Source of the DNA: Kitasatospora fiedleri
GTDB taxonomy: Bacteria > Actinomycetota > Actinomycetes > Streptomycetales > Streptomycetaceae
Reading direction: 5' to 3'
NCBI RefSeq assembly: GCF_948472415.1
Contig: NZ_OX419519.1
Span: forward strand, 3,038,001 to 3,102,000
DNA length: 64,000 bases
Below, piece after piece: positions 36,620-45,947 of this stretch. The first letter of the stretch is position 1. Each line of letters opens with the position of its first letter. Made by a program: the position numbers and the translations under genes. The notes beneath the pieces are model-generated. The model was given only the letters and a program-made list of their open reading frames with translations. It did no database searches and was not told the DNA's origin.

Positions 36620-37498
36620 GCGGGTGGCCCGCAGGGCGCGGCGCACCGAGCGGGTGGCGATGGGCGGCAGGACGTCGAGGGCGATCCGGCGGGGCAGCGA
36701 GCGCCGCGGCCGGGCGGGGGCCGGGGCCGGCTCGGGCGCCGGGGGCTCGTCCCAGGCGAGGCGGTGGCAGCGCTGCCCGGCCAGGTGCTCCTCGTCGAGC
36801 CGGAAGCCCTCGCCGCGCCAGTCCCGGTCGAGCAGGTCGGCGCGGACCGCCTCGGGGTCGCCCCAGGTGCCGTAGAACTTCTCGGGGGTGAGCAGCACCG
36901 GCCGCAGGCCGAGGGTGAAGACGGCCTCCCAGACGGCGGCGGCCACGCCGGGGGTGTGCGGGGCCCGGTAGTCGTCGAGGGCGACCACGCCGTCCTTGGC
37001 GAGTGCCTCCCGGGCGACCAGGATGTCGCCGGCCACGTGCTCGTACAGGTGGGAGGCGTCGATGTGGACGAAGCGGCAGCTGCCCGCGGGAATCCGGCCG
37101 TCGGCGAGGACCGAGGTCGGGGCCTGGACGATCGTCGGCAGCTCGGGGTGGAAGGCCAGGTAGTTGGCCTCGAAGGCGCGCCGGGTCAGGGTGTCGCGGT
37201 AGGACATGTCCATCTCGGCGGAGTTCTGGTCGTCCGGGGCCTCCAGGTCGAACAGGTCGCAGACGGTGAAGGTCTCCCCGGCGCGCAGGTGGTAGCCCAG
37301 CAGGATCGCCGAGCGGCCCAGGTAGGCGCCCATCTCCAGCAGGTCGCCGGTGGTCCCGGCCTCGCTCTGCCGGTCGAGCAGGTGGGCGAAGACCTCCTGG
37401 TCGGCCCGGAAGAACCAGCCCGGGACGTCGTCCGGGGCGGCCGGGACGGGGACGCCCTCGGGGGCGGCGGGAGCGGCGGCGGTGCCTGGTGCGGACAC
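36608..37498 (-). CDS. Class I SAM-dependent methyltransferase
   Basis: About 296 residues. Methyltransf_24-like: GDLLEMGAYLGRSAILLGYHL is the SAM-binding glycine loop with E/M, FTVCDLFDLEA the acidic second strand, and FVHIDASHLYEHVAGDILVAREAL the metal/acceptor region of the TylF/rhamnosyl- or sugar-O-methyltransferase type. The C-terminus is Pro/Arg-rich. An O-methylation of a sugar or polymer precursor is plausible given the nearby GT2 genes. Start GTG 37498 is behind CAGGAGAC; an in-frame start further upstream at 37534 lacks this. Confidence 0.78.
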   Translation of the reverse strand: MSAPGTAAAPAAPEGVPVPAAPDDVPGWFFRADQEVFAHLLDRQSEAGTTGDLLEMGAYLGRSAILLGYHLRAGETFTVCDLFDLEAPDDQNSAEMDMSYRDTLTRRAFEANYLAFHPELPTIVQAPTSVLADGRIPAGSCRFVHIDASHLYEHVAGDILVAREALAKDGVVALDDYRAPHTPGVAAAVWEAVFTLGLRPVLLTPEKFYGTWGDPEAVRADLLDRDWRGEGFRLDEEHLAGQRCHRLAWDEPPAPEPAPAPARPRRSLPRRIALDVLPPIATRSVRRALRATRRTA

Positions 37499-37582
37499 GC
37501 GGTCTCCTGGGGAGCTGGCCGGGGCCGGGGGCACGGCGGTGTGCGGTCGGCGGGAACCGGACTGGTGTGACCGGGATCATAG

Positions 37583-38527
37583 TCACTCGTCCGAACGCCG
37601 CACAGCGGGCGGGGCGGATGTTTCCCCGGCGGCTTCGAGCGCGTCCTCGGCCTGCCGGACGGCGCGCAGCCGGGCCCGTTCCGGGTCGGCGAGCGCGGTC
37701 CAGGCCGCGCAGTACATCAGCAGCCGGGTGACGAAGTCGATCCACAGCAGCAGCGCCACCGGCACGCCGAACGCCCCGTACAGGCTGCGGCCGGCCACCG
37801 AGCCCAGGTAGGAGGAGAGCAGCAGTTTCAGCAGTTCGAAGCCGACCGCGCCGATCAGCGCGCCCTCCAGCAGGGCGCGGCGGCGCTGGCCGGTGATCCG
37901 CGGGAACGGGCCGAGCAGGTAGGCGAAGAGCAGCAGGTCGGCGCAGACCGCGATCAGGAAGCCCAGTCCGGACAGCAGCCAGCGGGCGGCCCCGCCGTCC
38001 AGGCCCAGGGCGTCGGAGAGCCGGTGGACCAGGGTGGTGGCGAGCGCGGAGGCGGCCAGCGAGGCCAGGCAGACCAGGCCGAGGCCGAGCAGCACCACGC
38101 AGTCGCGGGCCTTGACCAGGACCGGGTTGCCGCCGTCGTCCGGCAGCCGCCACACGGTGCGCACCGCGCCGCGCATGGTGTCCACCCAGCCGAGGCCGGA
38201 GATCAGCAGCAGCAGGCCGGAGACCAGGCCGACGGTGCCGGCGTTGGCCACCATGGCGTTCAGGTCGAGCGAGTCGGCGAGGCCCGGCAGCTGCTCGGTG
38301 ATCTTGTCCTGGAGCTGGTGCACCCGGGAGTCGGAGAGGGTGGCCAGGGCGATCGCCAGGGCCACCGTGAGCAGCGGGAACAGCGCCAGGAAGCCGAAGA
38401 AGGTGACCGCCCCGGCCAGCCGGTTGCCCTGGACGTCGTCGAACAGCAGGTACACCCGGTAGGGCCGGCTGCGCAGCAGTCGGGCGGCGAGCGGGCCGAT
38501 CACGGGCAGCTTGGTGAGGAAGTCCAC
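37583..38527 (-). CDS. YihY/BrkB-family membrane protein
   Basis: 314 residues with six helices, opening with FLTKLPVIGPLAARLLRSRPYRVYLLFDDVQGNRLAGAVTFFGFLALFPLL, the family signature (A-[GS]-x-x-[FY]-x-x-x-x-x-[FL]-P-L). FERITGQRRRALLEGALIGAVGFELLKLLL-type motifs follow (here FPRITGQ). The C-terminus is Glu/Ala-rich and cytoplasmic. The function of the family (once called ribonuclease BN in error) is unknown; a lipid or transport role is suspected. Starts with GTG 38527. Confidence 0.85.
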   Translation of the reverse strand: MDFLTKLPVIGPLAARLLRSRPYRVYLLFDDVQGNRLAGAVTFFGFLALFPLLTVALAIALATLSDSRVHQLQDKITEQLPGLADSLDLNAMVANAGTVGLVSGLLLLISGLGWVDTMRGAVRTVWRLPDDGGNPVLVKARDCVVLLGLGLVCLASLAASALATTLVHRLSDALGLDGGAARWLLSGLGFLIAVCADLLLFAYLLGPFPRITGQRRRALLEGALIGAVGFELLKLLLSSYLGSVAGRSLYGAFGVPVALLLWIDFVTRLLMYCAAWTALADPERARLRAVRQAEDALEAAGETSAPPAVRRSDE

Positions 38528-38678
38528 GCATGGCTGTATACCGGCGTCCGGGCCCCCGCTGCGGGAGCGGGGCCGGGCCCGGCGCGGCGCGGGCCGTCCG
38601 GGGCCGTCCGGGGCGCGTCACGGGCCTTCCGGGGGCTGCGGGTGAGCCTCCGTCAGCCCGCCCCCGCCGCGCGGGGGT

Positions 38679-39677
38679 TCAGCGGCGGACGGCGCGGCGG
38701 GCCCGGGCCAGGGCCCGCAGGCCCTGGAAGCCGAGGTAGTTGCCGCGGCCGAGCAGTTCGCCGCGCAGCCCCTCGCGGCCGGGCGGCGGCCGGTAGCCGG
38801 CCGGGCGGTGCCGGGCGCAGTGCTCGGCGGCGCGGCGGAAGAACTCGCGGCGGTCGCCGGGCGGGACCCGGCCGGGCTTGGAGACCACGGTGGCGAGGTG
38901 GCCGAGCATCATCCGGTAGATGACCGGGCGCCAGCGGTCCAGGTCGGGGCGGGCGTCGAGGAAGGCGAACACCCGGTCGTACTGCGCGAAGACGTCGAAG
39001 TGCTTGCGGGAGGCGGTGGCCAGGATGTTGCCGCCCTCGCGGCGCTGCCGGTAGTGCACGCCGACCCGGTCGAGCAGGGTGATCCGCTCGGCGGCGAGCA
39101 GCGCCGGGTAGGTGAACGGGGTGTCCTCGTAGTAGCCGGGCGGGAAGGACAGGTCGTGCCGGAGCAGGAACTCGCGGCGGTACGCCTTGTTCCAGGCGAC
39201 CTGGAGCAGGTCGAGCAGGTCCCGGCGCTCGTCCAGGGTGAACACCTCGGCGCCGGGGCGGGCGAAGACCGGGGCGGAGGCGGAGCGGGTGACCCGGCCG
39301 TCCCAGTAGCTGCGGGCGTAGTCGAACACCAGCAGGTCGGGGTCGCCGGTGGCGCGCAGCCGGGCGTCGGTGTCGGCGAGCAGGCCGGGGGTGAGGGTGT
39401 CGTCGCTGTCCAGGAAGACCAGGTAGTCGCCGGTGGCGAGGGCGGCGCCGGCGTTGCGAGCCGGGCCGAGGCCGACGTTCTCGGGCAGGTGCCGGACGGT
39501 CACCCGGGGGTCGCGGGCGGCCGCCGCGTCCAGGATCGCGCCGCAGCCGTCGGGCGAGCGGTCGTCCACCGCGATCAGCTCGAAGTCCGTGAAGGACTGC
39601 GCCAGGACCGACTCCAGGCATTCGGGCAGGTACTCCTCGACGGCGTGCACCGGCACGACGACACTGAACCGCGGCAT
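38679..39677 (-). CDS. Glycosyltransferase family 2
   Basis: 332 residues. GT-A fold: SVVVPVHAVEEYLPECLESVLAQSF, ELIAVDDRSPDG (first Asp), NVGLGPARNAGAALATGDYLVFLDSDDTLTPG (D-x-D metal site) and WNKAYRREFLL. It transfers a sugar or sugar-phosphate unit onto a wall or capsule polymer. The acceptor is unknown. It resembles the N-terminal GT2 part of the next, divergent gene, which suggests that the two come from one duplication. Confidence 0.88.
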   Translation of the reverse strand: MPRFSVVVPVHAVEEYLPECLESVLAQSFTDFELIAVDDRSPDGCGAILDAAAARDPRVTVRHLPENVGLGPARNAGAALATGDYLVFLDSDDTLTPGLLADTDARLRATGDPDLLVFDYARSYWDGRVTRSASAPVFARPGAEVFTLDERRDLLDLLQVAWNKAYRREFLLRHDLSFPPGYYEDTPFTYPALLAAERITLLDRVGVHYRQRREGGNILATASRKHFDVFAQYDRVFAFLDARPDLDRWRPVIYRMMLGHLATVVSKPGRVPPGDRREFFRRAAEHCARHRPAGYRPPPGREGLRGELLGRGNYLGFQGLRALARARRAVRR

Positions 39678-39817
39678 CTCTTCACTCTCCTGACCTGGCC
39701 TGGCCTGGCGCAGACTAGCAAGCCCGGAGAGGTAGGATCGCGGCCGGTGCCGGTCCGCTTTCGCACGTTTCTCGGGCCCGCCGGCCGCACTCCCTGAGGA
39801 AAGGCTCTGCGCTACCG

Positions 39818-42800
39818 ATGGCCCCCCGTCTGTCCGTCGTCGTCCCGATCTACAACGTCGAGCGCTACCTCGAGGAGTGCCTGGACTCCATCGCCGCGCA
39901 GACCTTCGCCGACTTCGAGTGCGTCATGGTCGACGACGGCTCCAAGGACTCCAGCGCCGCGATCGCCGAGGCGTACGCCGCGAAGGACTCCCGCTTCCGG
40001 CTGGTCAAGCAGGTGAACAAGGGCCTGGGCGCGGCGCGCAACACCGGTTACCGGCACATCTCCGAGGGCACCGAGTTCCTGGCGTTCGTCGACAGCGACG
40101 ACACCATGCCGCCGTCCGCCTACGAGCTGATGATCGGCACCCTGGACGAGACCGGCTCGGACTTCTGCACCGGCAACGTGCTGCGCTTCCGGGCGGTGGG
40201 CCACTACCAGTCCGGCGGCCACCGCAAGCCGTTCGCCGAGACCCGGCTGCGCACCCACATCACCGAGATCCCGGCGCTGATCACCGACCGCACCGCCTGG
40301 AACAAGGTCTACCGCCGCGCCTTCTTCGACCAGGCGGGCGTGCTGTACCCCGAGGGCATCCTGTACGAGGACGCCCCGGTCAGCGTGCCGCACCACTTCC
40401 TGGCCCGCCGAGTCGACGTGCTCGCCGAGCCGATCTACCACTGGCGCGAGCGGGAGGTCGGCGAGATGTCGATCACCCAGATGAAGACCAACCCGAAGGG
40501 CGTCATCGACCGGGTCAAGTCGATGGAGCTGGTCCGGGAGTGGCTGTCGGCGCAGAGCGACCCGAAGTTCCGCAAGTACCTGCGCACCTACGACGAGAAC
40601 AACCTCGTCGAGGAGATCCCGATGTTCTTCGGCTCGGTGCTGGAGAACGACCCGGTGTACAACGCGGCCTACCTGGAGTCGGCCGGCCGGCTGCTGCGCG
40701 CGATCGGCCCCGAGCAGGTCCGCAAGCTGCGCGCCCCGCTGCGGCTCAAGTACCACCTGACCCTGCAGGGCCGGCTGGACGAGCTGATCGAGCAGCTCCG
40801 CTTCGAGAAGGACAGCAACGGCGCGGCCCCGGCCCGCGGCCTGCTGCGCCCGTACGCCGACTACCCGTTCCTGCGCGGCGGCCGCAAGAGCGTGCCCGCG
40901 GACGTGCTGCGGCTGAAGAACGCCCTGGTGATGCGCTCGCGGCTGTACGAGGCCCGCTGGGAGGGCGGCCGGCTGCGGCTCACCGGCCACGCCTTCCCCG
41001 AGCACCTGGGTGCCGAGCACAAGCACGACATGGTCAAGGCGCTGGTGCTGCGCGAGGCCAAGGGCCGCGGCGTGGTGGCCGTGCAGACCAAGGCGCAGTA
41101 CAGCCCGGAGGCGACCGCCAGCTCCCCGCACGACCTGTACAGCTGCGACTGGGCGGGCTTCGCCGCGTCCATCGACCCGCAGCGGCTCAAGCAGCGCGGC
41201 GGCTGGAAGGACGGCTCCTGGCGGGTGCTGGTGGCCGGCGCCGGCAAGGGCGGCGTGTACAAGGGCCGGGTGTCGGTCGGCTGGCACGACCGCAGCGAGT
41301 ACCCGCCGGCGCACTGGGTCGAGGACGACGTCCGGATCGTGCCGTGGTCCCGGGACGGCCACCTGCTGCTGCGGGTGGAGCGGGTGCGCGCCCGCGCGGT
41401 GGCCGCCACCGCGCAGGACGGCACCGTGGAGCTGCGCGGCCTGGTCCGCTCCGGCCCCGACCTGGCCGGTGCGGAGCTGCGGCTCAAGCACGTCGAGTCC
41501 GACCGCGACCTGTTCGCCGAGTTGGAGCTGGGCACCCCGGCCGGCCGCGACCTGCCGTTCACCGCGCGGTTCCGGGTGGCCGACCTGACCGCCGTCCGGA
41601 AGTCCTGGGACGCCCTGGACCCGGCCGCGGAGGAGCGCACCCGGGACCGCTGGGACCTGGAGCTCAAGCTGTCCGACGGCAGCGCGCTGCCGCTGGTGCT
41701 GGACGACCGCACCGCCGCGGTGGAACTGCACCTGCCGCTGGCCGGCGGCGCCCGCGCGCTGTACGCCAAGCCCTCCCCGTCCGGCTACCTGCAGCTGTGC
41801 GACCAGGTGCTCCAGCCGGTGATCGAGGAGGTGTCCCGGGCCACCGACGGCGAGGGCTTCGTGCTCAGCGGCTCCTTCCCGCTGCCCGGCGCCCACCGCT
41901 ACGAGCTGGTGATCCGGCACGTGAAGCGGCAGGAGGAGCACGCCTACCCGGTGGAGATCGCCGACGGGCGCTTCCGGGCCGCGCTGCCCGCCGTGCCGAC
42001 CGCGTCCTTCGCCGGCCGGGTGCCGCTGCACAAGGGCACCTGGACGGTGCTGTTCCGCCCGGTCGGCGCCCCGGTCGACAGCCTGTGGCCGGCCGCCGTG
42101 CTGGACTCCCGGACCTTCGACGCGCTGCCGCTGGAGGTCGAGGCCCGCGGCAAGCGGGTCGCCCTGGAGCGCCGCGGCTTCGACACCCTCTCGCTGGAGT
42201 CGCACGACCCGCTGACGCCCGACGAGCGCAGCGGCTACCGGCAGCGCACCCTGCGGCACGCCTACGTCGAGCAGCCGGCCGGTCCGCTGACCGACACGGT
42301 GCTCTACCACACCGTCCGGGAGGACTGGTGGGCCGCCGACGGCGGCGTGTACGGCGACTCGCCGCGCGCGGTGCACGAGGAGCTGGTCCGCCGCGGCCTG
42401 CCGCTGCGCCACCTGTGGACCTCGGTGGACCTGCAGGCCGAGCTGCCGCAGACCGCCGAGGCCGTCCGGCACCGCTCCCCCGAGTGGTTCCGGGCGCTGT
42501 CCACCGCGAAGTACATCGTCACCTCCACCCACCTGCCCACGTACTTCCGCCGCCGTCCCGGCCAGGTCGTCCTGCAGACCTGGCAGGGCGTGCCGCTGAA
42601 GCGGATCGGCGCCGACTTCGAGAAGGTCTGGTTCACCGACTCCGGGTACCTGGAGCACCTCAGGGAGGAGGTGCCGCAGTGGAGCCTGCTGACGGCCGGC
42701 AACCGCTGGTCGGTGCCGGTGCTGCGGCGCGCCTTCGGGTACACGGGCAAGGTGCTGGAGAGCGGCTCGCCGCGCAACGACCTGCTGTTCGCCGCCGACC

Positions 42801-43432
42801 GGGAGAAGACCGCCGAGCGGGTGCGCGAGCAGCTCGGCCTGCCCGAGGGCAAGAAGGTCGTGCTGTACGCGCCGACCTTCCGGGAGGACCGCCGGCTGCC
42901 CGACGGCGGCTACCAGTTCAACCTTCAGCTCGACCTGGACGCGGCCCGCGCCGCGCTGGGCGACGACCAGGTGCTGCTGGTGCGCAGCCACGAGGTGGTG
43001 CGCGGGCAGATCGCCGAGGCCGGCAACGGCTACGTCTGGGACGTCAGCACCTACCCCGACACGGCCGAGCTGCTGCTGGTCGCCGACGCCCTGGTGACCG
43101 ACTACTCGGCCTCGGTGTTCGACTTCATGAACACCGGCCGCCCGGTGCTGTTCTTCGCCTACGACCTGGAGCACTACCGCGACAACCTGCGCGGTTTCAG
43201 CTTCGACTTCGAGGCCCAGGCCCCCGGCCCGCTGCTGCGCACCTCCGCCGAGGTGGTCGGCGCGCTCGCCGACCTGCCCGGGGTGGCCGCCGAGTACGCC
43301 GACAAGTACGCGGCGTTCCGCGAGGCGTACGGGGACCTGGACGACGGCCGGGCCGCGGCCCGGGTGGTGGACGCGCTGCTGGCCGAGGGCGCGGCGGATT
43401 CCGGATCGCATTCCGGAGCGTCGGCCAAGTAA
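39818..43432 (+). CDS. GT2-CDP-glycerol glycerophosphotransferase fusion
   Basis: 1204 residues. Residues 1-260 are a GT2 domain (VVVPIYNVERYLEECLDSI, VMVDDGSKDSS, VDSDD at 91-95, TAWNKVYRRAFFD). Residues about 430-800 carry repeated beta modules. From about 825 the teichoic acid glycerophosphotransferase domain (Glyphos_transf) begins (VLYHTVREDWWAADGGVYGDSPRAVHEEL), with QTWQGVPLKRIG near 919, VLESGSPRNDLLF, VLYAPTFRED and the signature VTDYSASVFDFMNTGRPVLFFAYD near 1095. Such bifunctional enzymes polymerise poly(glycerol phosphate)-type or sugar-phosphate wall polymers at the membrane inner face. ATG 39818; divergent from the GT2 gene; ended by a classical terminator. Confidence 0.92.
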   Translation: MAPRLSVVVPIYNVERYLEECLDSIAAQTFADFECVMVDDGSKDSSAAIAEAYAAKDSRFRLVKQVNKGLGAARNTGYRHISEGTEFLAFVDSDDTMPPSAYELMIGTLDETGSDFCTGNVLRFRAVGHYQSGGHRKPFAETRLRTHITEIPALITDRTAWNKVYRRAFFDQAGVLYPEGILYEDAPVSVPHHFLARRVDVLAEPIYHWREREVGEMSITQMKTNPKGVIDRVKSMELVREWLSAQSDPKFRKYLRTYDENNLVEEIPMFFGSVLENDPVYNAAYLESAGRLLRAIGPEQVRKLRAPLRLKYHLTLQGRLDELIEQLRFEKDSNGAAPARGLLRPYADYPFLRGGRKSVPADVLRLKNALVMRSRLYEARWEGGRLRLTGHAFPEHLGAEHKHDMVKALVLREAKGRGVVAVQTKAQYSPEATASSPHDLYSCDWAGFAASIDPQRLKQRGGWKDGSWRVLVAGAGKGGVYKGRVSVGWHDRSEYPPAHWVEDDVRIVPWSRDGHLLLRVERVRARAVAATAQDGTVELRGLVRSGPDLAGAELRLKHVESDRDLFAELELGTPAGRDLPFTARFRVADLTAVRKSWDALDPAAEERTRDRWDLELKLSDGSALPLVLDDRTAAVELHLPLAGGARALYAKPSPSGYLQLCDQVLQPVIEEVSRATDGEGFVLSGSFPLPGAHRYELVIRHVKRQEEHAYPVEIADGRFRAALPAVPTASFAGRVPLHKGTWTVLFRPVGAPVDSLWPAAVLDSRTFDALPLEVEARGKRVALERRGFDTLSLESHDPLTPDERSGYRQRTLRHAYVEQPAGPLTDTVLYHTVREDWWAADGGVYGDSPRAVHEELVRRGLPLRHLWTSVDLQAELPQTAEAVRHRSPEWFRALSTAKYIVTSTHLPTYFRRRPGQVVLQTWQGVPLKRIGADFEKVWFTDSGYLEHLREEVPQWSLLTAGNRWSVPVLRRAFGYTGKVLESGSPRNDLLFAADREKTAERVREQLGLPEGKKVVLYAPTFREDRRLPDGGYQFNLQLDLDAARAALGDDQVLLVRSHEVVRGQIAEAGNGYVWDVSTYPDTAELLLVADALVTDYSASVFDFMNTGRPVLFFAYDLEHYRDNLRGFSFDFEAQAPGPLLRTSAEVVGALADLPGVAAEYADKYAAFREAYGDLDDGRAAARVVDALLAEGAADSGSHSGASAK

Positions 43433-43445
43433 TTCCGATAAACAC

Positions 43446-43488
43446 ATGTCAATTCCCTCCGCTTTTCGAAAGCGGAGGGAATTGACAT
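43446..43488 (+). terminator. Rho-independent terminator with T tract
   Basis: Perfect 20-bp stem (43446-43465 with 43469-43488) around a 3-base loop, unusually AT-rich for this genome and followed by TTT. It ends the fusion gene transcript before the second glycerophosphotransferase gene. Confidence 0.9.
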
Positions 43489-43518
43489 TTTCCCGGTTTC
43501 TGCGCTGGGATGTCGTGA

Positions 43519-45947
43519 ATGGCCCACCTGGTACGGCACCGCACCCCGACCGGCCACGCCCCGCGGACCGCGGCGCCCGCCGCCCCCACCGCGTACGCCG
43601 CGCTGCGCCACGCCGTCTGGGACGGCGACGCCCTGGTGCTGCACGGCGAGGGCCGGCTGGACGGCCGCCCCGGGGAACGGCCGGGCCAGACCCGGGTCGT
43701 CCTCGAACTGCGGCCGCTCGGCGGCTCCCGGCGCGCCGTCCGGCTGCGCACCGTGCCCCGCTACCTGCCCGAGGCCACCGACGACAGCGCGCAGACCCGG
43801 CACGGGCTCGACTGGACCGGCTTCACCGCCCGCCTCGACCCCGCCGTGCTGCGTCCCCGGGCCGGCCGGCCCGCCGCCACCTGGCGGGTCGAGGCCGCCG
43901 TCGCCTCCGGCCGGCTGCTGGCCCGCGCCCCGCTCGCCCCGCACTGGTGCGGCGGCGGCGAGTACCCGCCGGCCGGCTGGAGCGGCCCCGGCATCCACCT
44001 GGCGCCGTTCACCGCCGACGGCACCCTGCACCTGACGGTGGGCCGCCCGCCCGTCCGGGTCGACTCCTGCCGGGCCCGCCCCGACGGCTTCGAGCTGCGC
44101 GGCACCGCCGACGGCCCCGGCGGCGGGCCGCTGGTCCTGCGGCACCGCGACACCGGTGAGCTGATCCAGACCCAGGTGTACTGGCAGGACGGCGAGTTCA
44201 CCGCCGTGGTGGGCACCGTCCCGCGCCCGGCGCCCGGGCACTGGGACCCGGCCCTGGCCCTGCCCGACGGGCCCGCCCCGCTGCTGCTGCGCCACCCGCC
44301 GCACGGGCCCGGCCAACTCCCGCTGCCCGGTGGCGGATCCGTCCTGCAGGCCAAGCAGCTCGCCGACGGCCGGGTGCAGTTCTGCGTCCGCCCGGCCGAA
44401 CCGCGGGTCGACCGGATCTCCCCCGCCGATGGGGCCTTCGAGCTGGCCGGCGAGTTCCCCGGCCCGGCGGACCGTCCGCTCGAACTGGTCCTGCGGCACA
44501 CCGGGGACGGCCGCGAGCGCCGCGCCCCGGTCCGCCCCGCCCCGGACGGGCGCTTCACCGCCCGGCTGCCGCTCGCCCCGGACGGCCCGGACGGCGCGCC
44601 CCGCCCGCTCGGCAAGGGCGTGTGGGAGGTCCTGCTGCGCCCGGCCGGGCCGGACGGCGGCCACGGGGACCCGGTGCGGCTGCACCCCGCGGTGCTGCCG
44701 CTGCTGCCCGCCCGGGCCCGGGCGGGCGACAAGTCCTTCCTGCTCCAGCGCCGTTGGCACGACACCCTGGTCGTGGACAGCCTCCCGGCGCTCTCCGCCG
44801 TCGAGCGCAGCGCCCACCGCCAGCACCGCCTGCGCACCGACGCCTACCCGGCCGCCCGGCGCCGCCCGCTGCGCGACGCGGTGCTGTACGACGTGTTCGG
44901 CGGCCGCGGCTACGCCTGCAACCCGCGCGCCGTGCACGCCGAACTCGCCCGCTCCGGCCCCGCCCTGGAGCATCTGTGGGTGGTCGAGGACGGGCAGGAG
45001 CGGCCCCCCGAGGGCGTCCGCGCGGTGCGCCAGTGGAGCCCCGAGTGGTACGAGGCCCTGGCCACCTGCCGCTACCTGGTGGGCAACACGCACTTCCCGG
45101 AGTTCCTGCGCCGCCGCGAGGGCCAGGTGGTGGTCCAGCTGTGGCACGGCACCCCCCTCAAGCGGATCGCGCACCGGATGCCACCGGGCTGGGCCGCCGC
45201 CGACGGCTACCTGGAGCGGCTGGGGCACGAGGTGCGGCAGTGGAGCCTGCTGCTGTCCCGAGCCCGTTCGCCACCCCGGAGCTGCGCGCCTCCTTCCGCT
45301 ACGGGGGCGAGGTGCTGGAGGCCGGCTACCCGCGCAACGACCGGCTGGCCCGCCCGGACCAAGCCGAGGCCGCCGGGATCCGCCGCCGGCTGCGCCTGCC
45401 GCCCGGCCGCCGGGTGGTGCTGTACGCCCCGACCTGGCGCGACGACCGGCCCGGCCCGGGCGGCCGGCACGCCCTCGACCTGCGCCTCGACCTGGCCGCC
45501 GCGCGGGCCGCGCTGGGCCGCGACCACGTGCTGCTGCTGCGCCCGCACGTGCACGTCGGCGGGGCGCTGCCCGACGACGACTTCGTCCGCGACGTGGCCG
45601 ACTACCCGGACGTGCAGGACCTGCTGCTGATCGCGGACGTCCTGGTCACCGACTACTCCTCGGTGATGTTCGACTTCGCGGTGACCGGCCGTCCGATGCT
45701 GTTCTTCACCTACGACCTCGCCCACTACCGGGACGCGCTGCGCGGGTTCACCTTCGACTTCGAGCGCTGGGCGCCGGGCCCGCTGCTGTCCCGCTCGGAG
45801 CAGGTGGTGGCGGCGCTACGGGACTTCGACCCGGCGCGGCACCGGGATGCCTATCGCCGGTTCCGGGCCCGGTTCTGCCCCCTCGACGACGGTGCGGCCG
45901 CCGCCCGGGTGGCCGCCCGGATGCTGGCCCTCGGCGCCGGGGGCTGA
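43519..45947 (+). CDS. CDP-glycerol glycerophosphotransferase-like protein (apparent one-base frameshift)
   Basis: About 809 residues when restored. It lacks the GT2 domain of its neighbour. After beta modules (residues 20-400) it has the same C-terminal domain: VLYDVFGGRGYACNPRAVHAEL, QLWHGTPLKRIAHRM (near 540), EAGYPRNDRL, VLYAPTWRDD and VTDYSSVMFDFAVTGRPMLFFTYD. The frame from 43519 runs off into nonsense after RQWSLLLS, and the true continuation (PFATPELRASFRYGGEV) is one frame away. Adding one C to the CCC at 45257-45259 gives LLLSPSPFATPEL, as in the paralogue family. So it is either a sequence error or a recent mutation. The end overlaps the convergent Stealth gene by about 130 bases. 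Confidence 0.85.
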
